From contig JAKCCC010000003.1 in the NCBI GenBank assembly GCA_021838985.1, forward strand, positions 1 through 19,956: 19,956 nt of DNA, read 5' to 3'. The position numbers and the translations under genes are program-made. Shown in pieces: positions 1 to 4,833 of the stretch; position 1 is the stretch's first letter; each line of letters starts with the position of its first letter. Under the pieces are notes generated by a model that did no database searches, had not been told where the DNA came from, and saw only the letters and a list, made by a program, of their open reading frames with translations. The DNA comes from Planctomycetota bacterium. GTDB lineage: Bacteria > Planctomycetota > Phycisphaerae > WQYP01.

Positions 1-1312
1 TATAAGTGAAAATGTTGTCACCATTTTCGCCCACATAAGGGGAAGTTTCCCACGTCACGTGATCATCGCCAAAGCCCACATTCTGGCCGTCGCCGGCATG
101 GTTGCCGGAATTGTAAATGTACGGGCCATAGGTGTTGGCGGTGGGCAGCGTGGTGGTGATACGCTCAAACGCGCCGCTGCCGGCCCCGTCACCATCGGTG
201 GCGTTGCCGTCGCGCGGCGCCATGTCGCTGACCAGCGGAACCTCCGTAGTGGCGCCGTCGGTGCACCACCACCGGCCGACGGTCGGGCCAACCAAATCGT
301 TTTCCCAAGGCCAAGGAAAGGCGACAGAGTAGCTCAGGCCCGCGCCGAGGTTACCGCTGGATGATCCGCCGGTGCTGTAAGGGCCTCCGCTCCACGGAGC
401 TCCGCCGGCCGGAACGTTCTCGAAGTTGCCGCCGTAAATGAGCTGGGCCCCGTTTTGGAAGTATTCCAGCGCCGGTCCCACCGCGAGCGGATCCGACGGG
501 CAGATGAAGCTCGCCGGCGTGTCGTAGCCCTGGAGGACCAAAATCCACATGGAGAAATCCGGTGAGTTGTCATTATTCCAGGGGGCAACCCCCGCGGTGC
601 CGTTGTACATTTCCTGCACCACCTCCTGCGCCGTGGTCTCGGTACCGCTGTACGTTTCGGGGGTGTAGTAGGAGTTCATGTACCAATTCCATGAGCTCCA
701 TGGGACGGAGTCAATGCCGGCCGGGAACGTACCGTCGTTCGATTGAGCATACGTCACCATGGACTGGATGATCCCGCGGATGTTGGCCATACAGACGGCG
801 CGGTTGGCCAGTTCCCGGGCTTTAGCCAATGCTGGTAGAAGTATAGATATCAATATAGCTATTATTGATATCACGACCAGCAGCTCGATCAGCGTAAACG
901 CCGCCACCGCTTTGAAGCGGGCCTTCCACGACCGGAAACCGCACGGGTTCAATGCCATCTGGAAGCCCGCCAGCACTCCCAGCGCTTCGCCGATGGAAAG
1001 GACCCCGATGGCGAATGCCGTAAGCCCCACGTTCAAAATGGCGCCCATCCCTGCAATCACTTTCTCCGCGGCCAGCACCACGCTCTCGGCCAATACGCTG
1101 GCCAGGGCAAGCAGGGAGGACCATAACGATCGAAGACCTGCCACGGTGAGATTGATACCTTCTTGCGCTTTCATGGGAAACTCCTGTAACAAATGGACCA
1201 CAACCTTTACACCAGCCATCGAGGGCGACGGCTCTACACGGCGCGACGACGCCACGGAGGGCGACGGCGCCACAAGGGGACCGAAGAAAGACGTTGAACT
1301 ATTGCGTGCCAT
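1..1312 (-). CDS. Type II secretion/pseudopilin-like protein with prepilin N-terminal methylation motif (C-terminus cut by window edge)
   Basis: The frame is open from an ATG at 1312 to the left edge, so the last residues are missing. From that start the prepilin segment FTLIELLVVI begins at residue 139, followed by a hydrophobic helix and LLPALAKARELANRAVCMANIRG, the usual planctomycete pseudopilin start. The C-terminal part carries HAGDGQNVGFGDDHVTW, a variant of the H-X9-DG signature of this family. Such proteins are cleaved by prepilin peptidase and assemble into envelope pseudopili or related structures. The start is uncertain: 1312 has a perfect AAGGAGGT five bases upstream, 1174 has AGGAG, and 958 would give a conventional 20-residue leader but has no clear ribosome site. 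The residue before the cleavage point is Ala, not the usual Gly. The upstream 138 residues contain a Ser/Pro/Arg-rich part and then about 70 hydrophobic, helix-prone residues. Confidence 0.85.
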   Translation of the reverse strand, partial: MARNSSTSFFGPLVAPSPSVASSRRVEPSPSMAGVKVVVHLLQEFPMKAQEGINLTVAGLRSLWSSLLALASVLAESVVLAAEKVIAGMGAILNVGLTAFAIGVLSIGEALGVLAGFQMALNPCGFRSWKARFKAVAAFTLIELLVVISIIAILISILLPALAKARELANRAVCMANIRGIIQSMVTYAQSNDGTFPAGIDSVPWSSWNWYMNSYYTPETYSGTETTAQEVVQEMYNGTAGVAPWNNDNSPDFSMWILVLQGYDTPASFICPSDPLAVGPALEYFQNGAQLIYGGNFENVPAGGAPWSGGPYSTGGSSSGNLGAGLSYSVAFPWPWENDLVGPTVGRWWCTDGATTEVPLVSDMAPRDGNATDGDGAGSGAFERITTTLPTANTYGPYIYNSGNHAGDGQNVGFGDDHVTWETSPYVGENGDNIFTY

Positions 1313-1317
1313 AGGGC

Positions 1318-1325
1318 ACCTCCTT
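1318..1325 (-). promoter_or_regulatory. Strong Shine-Dalgarno deciding the pseudopilin start
   Basis: The minus strand reads AAGGAGGT, a full anti-16S complement, five bases before ATG 1312. This is the best ribosome site of the three possible starts and is in frame with the pilin motif. It therefore supports the long leader. Confidence 0.6.
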
Positions 1326-1350
1326 ATCATGCGCCCCGCAAGAGCTGGCC

Positions 1351-1368
1351 CCGGGTCACACGACCCGG
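1351..1368. other. 7-bp perfect hairpin upstream of the pseudopilin gene
   Basis: CCGGGTC, a loop of ACAC and GACCCGG form a perfect stem about 25 bases upstream of the pseudopilin ribosome site. No T-run follows on either strand, so it is not an obvious intrinsic terminator. It may be a 5' leader structure or an operator-like dyad. Confidence 0.4.
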
Positions 1369-1410
1369 TGTAAGCCCGCATCCACTGGGGCGAAACAAAT
1401 ACCGTTTCCT

Positions 1411-1437
1411 CACGCGAAGCCGCGAAGGCCGCGAAAA
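1411..1437 (-). repeat. Nonanucleotide dispersed repeat, CTTCGCGGC type
   Basis: On the minus strand this reads as three imperfect 9-base units (TTTTCGCGG, CCTTCGCGG, CTTCGCGTG). It is in opposite orientation to the related CTTCGTGTY units at 1572-1593 that hold the IS element. Repeats of this type are widely dispersed in intergenic DNA of several bacterial phyla, as I recall. Confidence 0.55.
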
Positions 1438-1531
1438 CACCCTTTCCATGATCCCTTAACATCCTTGCCGAGTTCACTCCGCTGCGACCATTGTCCCGGG
1501 GTTCTCTAACTCGTCTTTCGCGCTCTCCGCG

Positions 1532-1556
1532 GCGCGGTTTAGTCGCCACAGCGACC
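1532..1556 (-). repeat. GTCGCC/GGCGAC palindromic dispersed repeat, copy 1
   Basis: The plus strand reads GCGCGGTTTAGTCGCCA followed by CAGCGACC, an imperfect dyad. The same GCGCGGTTTAGTCG start and GCGACC end recur at 4528-4553. Inverted and related copies lie at 4595-4614 and 11694-11713. Confidence 0.6.
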
Positions 1557-1645
1557 GTGATCCATCGGTCGCCTTCGTGTTCTTCGTGTCCTTGTATGTT
1601 GGAAAAGTATGCGTAATTCACAACCAGCTTTCGTTGAGGTATCTT

Positions 1646-1830
1646 CCGCTGTGCGTCCGAAGCGGAGGTGCAGCCGGAGCGTAGGACGCACAGCGGCGCG
1701 TGCTCGATTGTGTTACGGCGGTGTCCCTGCCGACGCAGAGTGTGAGCCACGTCGCTGTGCCGGGCCAAGATCCGAACGGTCCACTGAGTCGCCTGCCTCC
1801 CAGGCGTGCTCGCATTTGCAAGGACGGGTT
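1646..1830 (+). ncRNA. Candidate IS110 bridge RNA
   Basis: The 5' noncoding part of the IS folds into three modules by eye. First is a perfect 13-bp stem-loop (1646-1658 with 1684-1696). Second is an internal loop closed by ACGGCG 1715-1720 and CGCTGT 1753-1758 (one GU), capped by hairpin CTGC-cgac-GCAG (1727-1738). Third is a loop closed by GATCCG 1769-1774 and CGGGTT 1825-1830 (two GU), capped by CGCCTG-cctcc-CAGGCG (1790-1806). A 5' stem-loop followed by a target-binding and then a donor-binding loop, about 180 bases long and ending near the recombinase gene, is the known order in IS110/IS621 bridge RNAs. Short matches to target and donor sit at the expected loop positions. No expression evidence is available; the exact ends are guessed. 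Confidence 0.6.
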
Positions 1831-2817
1831 ATGACCCCATCACACGCTCCCACCACCGCTTTCGCCGGACTCGATGTCGGCAAGGCCTTCTGCCAACTGG
1901 CCATCCTTCTGCCGGAGGGGACCACGGTGCAACGACCGATCCCCACCACCCCCGACGGGTTCGCCCAGATGGTCGAACTATGCCAAAAGCACCAGGTCGC
2001 GCTGGTGGTCATGGAATGCACCGGTCGGCTAGAAATCCCCCCGGCGGTGGAATTGTGGCACGCCGGCATTCCGGTCTCCATCATCAGCCCCAGGCAATCC
2101 CATGCTTTCGCCAAAGCCTTGGGCCGCGCAGCCAAAACCGATCGGTTAGACGCCGACCTTCTGGCCCGCTTCGCCCAGCGGATTCGCCCCAATCCCACGG
2201 AAAAACTCTCCGAATATCATCTGGAACTGCGGGAATGGGCGACCCGCCGCCGCCAACTCATGGGGATGCTGATCCAGGAGAAAAATCGCCTGGCCCAGGC
2301 CAGGGCCCAGAGCCTCCAGGAAAATATTCAACGCCACCTCAGGCTCCTGACCCAACAGCTCGACGCCGTGGACCAACAGATCCATGACCACCTCCAACGA
2401 GATCCGCAACTCCACGCGGCCGTCGCACGGCTCGAATCCGTCCCCGGCATCTCCCGTATCGCTGCGACGCAACTGATCGTGGCGCTGCCGGAACTGGGCA
2501 CCCTGACCCGCCGCACCGTGGCCAGCCTGGCTGGCTTAGCCCCGATGGCCCACGACTCCGGCACCCTGGCAGGCCCGCGAGCCATTCGCGGGGGACGCGC
2601 CAACGCCCGCACCGCACTCTTTATGCCCGCCCTGTGCGCCACCCGTTTTAACCCGGTTATCAAGGCTATGTACACGCGCTTACGTGCCGCCGGCCAGCGA
2701 CCTATCGTCGCCTTGATCGCCTGTATGAGGAAGCTTTTAATCATACTTAACAGTATGTTGAAACAACATAAAACCTGGGACCAATTTATCCTGAAAAGTA
2801 CGTCCCCATCAGCTTGA
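1831..2817 (+). CDS. IS110-family transposase (DEDD/Ser recombinase)
   Basis: The protein of 328 residues has the two IS110 domains. An N-terminal RuvC-like DEDD_Tnp_IS110 domain has D15 in GLDVGK, E62 in VVMECTG, and D104 and D107 in KTDRLDADLLA. After a coiled-coil linker (about 140-200), a Transposase_20 domain contains SVPGISRIAATQLIVALPE and ASLAGLAPMAHDSGT, where S243 is the expected catalytic serine. All five catalytic positions are present, so the enzyme looks intact. It should excise and insert its own element, guided by the upstream structured RNA. The start at 1831 was chosen because AAGGAC lies shortly upstream and family proteins begin just before the first Asp. A longer in-frame start at 1609 would translate the RNA region and has no family similarity. 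Confidence 0.95.
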   Translation: MTPSHAPTTAFAGLDVGKAFCQLAILLPEGTTVQRPIPTTPDGFAQMVELCQKHQVALVVMECTGRLEIPPAVELWHAGIPVSIISPRQSHAFAKALGRAAKTDRLDADLLARFAQRIRPNPTEKLSEYHLELREWATRRRQLMGMLIQEKNRLAQARAQSLQENIQRHLRLLTQQLDAVDQQIHDHLQRDPQLHAAVARLESVPGISRIAATQLIVALPELGTLTRRTVASLAGLAPMAHDSGTLAGPRAIRGGRANARTALFMPALCATRFNPVIKAMYTRLRAAGQRPIVALIACMRKLLIILNSMLKQHKTWDQFILKSTSPSA

Positions 2818-2829
2818 CTTTTAACACGG

Positions 2830-4212
2830 TCACTTTGTGGTGAAATCTCCCGCCGCGCCCGGCGCGGGACCGATGGATTCCCCATCCTGCCAAGTCACAG
2901 GCAACACGCGGTGCCAGACGCCGGGTTGGTTTCTGGATTCCTTCAGAGCGGCGAGTGGGGCCTCGGTCTCCATGGGGGCGACTCTCCGACCGGCTAGGGA
3001 AACCTCGTGTCCGCCTGCCTGTCCCCCTGTCGCCGTGTCGGCAGGTGCGTCTCCCGCTGCATCCGCGTGTCCGTTGCCCCCCAACCCGTCGCTTACGCTC
3101 CGGGCTATGAACTCTTGCCCGCTTTCTTCCGCTCTTCGCCTGGATTTCGCCCACCGCGGCGACCCATCATCCTTCCGGCTGCCCGCCATCAGGGCGAGCA
3201 GCATTTCCATGGCGACAACGCCCATTTCACGGATCGGCTGGCGGACCGTCGCCAGCGTGGGGACCAACAGCCTGCAGATTTCTCCTCCGTCAAACCCGAC
3301 GGCGCTGATGTCGCCGGGGATGTGCAGCCCAAGGGAGCGAATGAGGCGACAACCCTCTGCCGCAAACGCGTCGTTGCCAAAAAAGACGGCGGTCGGGGGA
3401 TTTGGGCGGCCGAGCATGCTCCTGACGGCGCTGTCGATTTCGCCTCGCGTGCCCATCCCCAGGGTATCCCGCACACCCTTGACGAGGGAGCGGTCGAGGG
3501 GCACTGCGGCGTCGGCCATGGCGTCGCGCAGACCATCCAGGCGAGCGTGGGACGTGTCGGCACCGAGGTACGCCAAGAAGCCGATCCGCCGGTGCCCGCG
3601 CTCAATCAGTTTTTGCCCCGCGAGGTAGCCGCCCCGGTAGTTATCAGCCACTACGCTGGGGATTTCCAAGTCGTGCAGCGTCTCGTCGACAAGCACGAGG
3701 GGGTACCGGGCCGCCCTGAGTCCGTAGAGTGCTTCCGCAAAACGTTTGCGGTGAACGGAAATAATAACGGCGCCTCGCACGGAGGTCATGGGCAAGTTGC
3801 GAATCATCTCCAGATCCGCGGCCAGGCCGGCGTCGGTATCGTAGATCTGCACTCGCGAGCCCACTTGCAGCGCCGCCGCCTTTGCACCCCGAGCGGCCTC
3901 GGCCCATAGCCCACCCGCAAAGTTTACTACGGCAATCTGGACCGGCGTCGGTGTGGGATCGGCGGTGCCGGTTCCTAGGCTGCGGAGGTACACGCCCTTA
4001 CCTGGCCGGCGCTCCAATTTGCCCTCGGCAATCAGCACGTCCACCGCCCGGCGGGCCACCATGCGGTTGACTTTTTCACTCCGCGCCAAGTCGTATTCCG
4101 AAGTGATCAATTCGCCGGGCCGGGCCTTGCCGTCTTCAAGTTGTCGGCGCAGCTTGGCCGCCAGCAGCTCGACCACCGGGACACCGTTTCTGAGCACTCG
4201 CGCTCGGCCCAT
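2830..4212 (-). CDS. GntR-type transcriptional regulator with LacI-like ligand-binding domain
   Basis: The 460-residue protein has a GntR winged helix (about residues 13-77, ELLAAKLRRQLEDGKARPGE and LIAEGKLERRPGKGVYL) fused to a periplasmic-binding-protein-like sensor of the LacI/GalR type (about 91-345). Sensor hallmarks are VVADNYRGGYLAGQKL, RRIGFLAY, AVFFGNDAFAAEG, GDISAVGFDGG and LATVRQPIREMG. This matches AraR-like regulators, which usually respond to sugars; the ligand here is unknown. The start at 4212 has GAGG nine bases upstream and lies downstream of a near-perfect promoter. The TTG at 4269 is excluded because it is the -35 element. Residues 346-460 form a low-complexity tail that matches no family. 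The tail includes translated dispersed repeats and ends with a TGA (2830-2832) inside the IS110 right end, so the C-terminus is probably altered. Confidence 0.9.
   Translation of the reverse strand: MGRARVLRNGVPVVELLAAKLRRQLEDGKARPGELITSEYDLARSEKVNRMVARRAVDVLIAEGKLERRPGKGVYLRSLGTGTADPTPTPVQIAVVNFAGGLWAEAARGAKAAALQVGSRVQIYDTDAGLAADLEMIRNLPMTSVRGAVIISVHRKRFAEALYGLRAARYPLVLVDETLHDLEIPSVVADNYRGGYLAGQKLIERGHRRIGFLAYLGADTSHARLDGLRDAMADAAVPLDRSLVKGVRDTLGMGTRGEIDSAVRSMLGRPNPPTAVFFGNDAFAAEGCRLIRSLGLHIPGDISAVGFDGGEICRLLVPTLATVRQPIREMGVVAMEMLLALMAGSRKDDGSPRWAKSRRRAEESGQEFIARSVSDGLGGNGHADAAGDAPADTATGGQAGGHEVSLAGRRVAPMETEAPLAALKESRNQPGVWHRVLPVTWQDGESIGPAPGAAGDFTTK
3085..3110 (+). repeat. Dispersed repeat, copy within regulator 3' end
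   Basis: A 26-base sequence (core GTCGCTTACGCTCCGGGCTA) matches 4652-4677 at 24 of 26 positions. Read on the minus strand in the regulator frame it encodes the peptide IARSVSDG. It marks the point where the protein stops resembling its family. Confidence 0.7.
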
Positions 4213-4240
4213 TGCCGAAATCCTCAAGCCTACACCAACA

Positions 4241-4269
4241 AGTATATACGCCGTCGCATCGCGTGTCAA
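4241..4269 (-). promoter_or_regulatory. Sigma70-type promoter of the GntR/LacI-like regulator
   Basis: The minus strand has TTGACA (4264-4269), a 17-base spacer and TATACT (4241-4246). This is a near-consensus pair, about 30 bases upstream of the chosen ATG. Short GTG/CAC half-sites around it (GTGCTACAC just upstream) could be an operator, but this is weak. Confidence 0.75.
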
Positions 4270-4527
4270 CTAGTGTAGCACCGGTTTATCACCAGTTCAA
4301 ATATAGCGGAGTTCGGCCGCGAGGTCAAGGGCTGGTCTGGCGCGCTGCAAGTGGAGGGCGCCTAAAAGATTTTGCGGCATAACGCCGAGGCGGCCGTACC
4401 GGCGGCAGGAGGGTGATTAGGAACCCGGCATCACCGCCGCGACCCCATCCGGATAGCGCTTTGGTGCGGGCAGGACGCAGCGGATAACCGCTCACGGGAC
4501 CGAGCAGCTGGCGCTCGGCCAACCGTC

Positions 4528-4553
4528 GCGCGGTTTAGTCGGCAGGGGCGACC
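4528..4553 (-). repeat. GTCGCC/GGCGAC palindromic dispersed repeat, copy 2
   Basis: The plus strand starts GCGCGGTTTAGTCGGC and ends GGGGCGACC. It matches 1532-1556 in the same orientation and is inverted relative to 4595-4614. Confidence 0.6.
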
Positions 4554-4555
4554 TC

Positions 4556-4592
4556 CGGGCTATGAAGGGGAGCGTGTGCATTTCGTAGCCCC
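4556..4592 (+). repeat. 37-base direct repeat, copy A
   Basis: The sequence begins CGGGCTATGAAGGGGAGCGT and ends CGTAGCCCC. It matches 4668-4704 except for a few transitions. Confidence 0.7.
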
Positions 4593-4594
4593 AA

Positions 4595-4614
4595 GGTCGC
4601 CGTGGGCGACTAAA
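4595..4614 (+). repeat. GTCGCC/GGCGAC palindromic dispersed repeat, copy 3
   Basis: The sequence GGTCGCCGTGGGCGACTAAA contains the perfect arms GTCGCC and GGCGAC around GTG. It is the reverse orientation of the copies at 1532 and 4528. Confidence 0.65.
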
Positions 4615-4651
4615 CTCCAGCGCGGGGATGGGGCTTCGGGCGGCACTGGGC

Positions 4652-4677
4652 CCCGTCGCTTACGCCCCGGGCTACGA
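4652..4677 (+). repeat. Dispersed repeat, second copy of the 3085-3110 sequence
   Basis: This matches 3085-3110 at 24 of 26 bases; both differences are T to C. It runs directly into direct repeat copy B. Confidence 0.7.
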
Positions 4678-4704
4678 GGGGGAGCGTATGTATTCCGTAG
4701 CCCC
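4668..4704 (+). repeat. 37-base direct repeat, copy B
   Basis: The sequence begins CGGGCTACGAGGGGGAGCGT and ends CGTAGCCCC. It is a direct repeat of 4556-4592, 112 bases further on, with transitions only. Confidence 0.7.
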
Positions 4705-4724
4705 GTGTGGGCCCCCGCCCGGCG

Positions 4725-4752
4725 TGTTCCCAACGCCTGCTGCCGGTATAAT
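4725..4752 (+). promoter_or_regulatory. Probable ftsK promoter
   Basis: A perfect TATAAT (4747-4752) lies about 80 bases before the ftsK ATG. The best -35 candidate is TGTTCC (4725-4730) with a 16-base spacer, which is poor. The call rests on the -10 element and position. Confidence 0.4.
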
Positions 4753-4833
4753 GCCGGAATTGCTAAACGCCCCTAGCGCCGAGCGCTTTCGGCCCAGCGC
4801 TGAAAGCTCCGGCAACGGCAAGGAAGGCTGGCC

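Larger units (their letters stand above)
1591..2834 (+). mobile_element. IS110-family insertion sequence (IS110 subgroup), complete
   Basis: The element was delimited by reconstructing its target. The left flank ends CTTCGTGTC at 1590 and the right flank begins TTGTGGTGAAATC after 2834. Joined at a shared CT, they restore an uninterrupted dispersed repeat reading cttcgtgtcCTTtgtggtga. The element is about 1.24 kb, with about 240 noncoding bases 5' of the transposase and only 17 bases 3' of it. That is the layout of the IS110 subgroup rather than IS1111. No terminal inverted repeats were seen, as expected for the family. Ends may be off by one or two bases because CTT occurs at both junctions (1591-1593 and 2833-2835). 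Confidence 0.8.
4270..4833. other. Gene-free, repeat-rich gap between regulator promoter and ftsK
   Basis: I see no convincing gene here. Short open frames lack family similarity and good ribosome sites. The right half (4528-4704) holds a cluster of dispersed repeats: two palindromic GTCGCC/GGCGAC elements in opposite orientation, a 37-base direct repeat pair, and the GTCGCTTACGC repeat. The left half (about 4320-4520) is GC-rich with no recognisable structure. A probable ftsK promoter lies at 4725-4752. Confidence 0.6.

Noticed and set aside
759..1373. Plus-strand open frame of 204 codons
   Set aside because: It is antisense to the pseudopilin gene, whose frame has clear family motifs and strong ribosome sites.
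1609..1830. In-frame 5' extension of the IS110 transposase
   Set aside because: It would translate the structured RNA region, has no good ribosome site, and the IS110 domain begins only at 1831.
3007..3909. Plus-strand open frame of 300 codons
   Set aside because: It mirrors the GntR/LacI-like regulator on the opposite strand; its translation has no recognisable domain.
4213..4269. Upstream TTG start for the regulator
   Set aside because: The TTG is part of the -35 TTGACA; transcription would start downstream of it.
4325..4522. Minus-strand small open frame in the ftsK upstream gap
   Set aside because: It has no ribosome site and no family similarity, and is composed of low-complexity GC-rich sequence.
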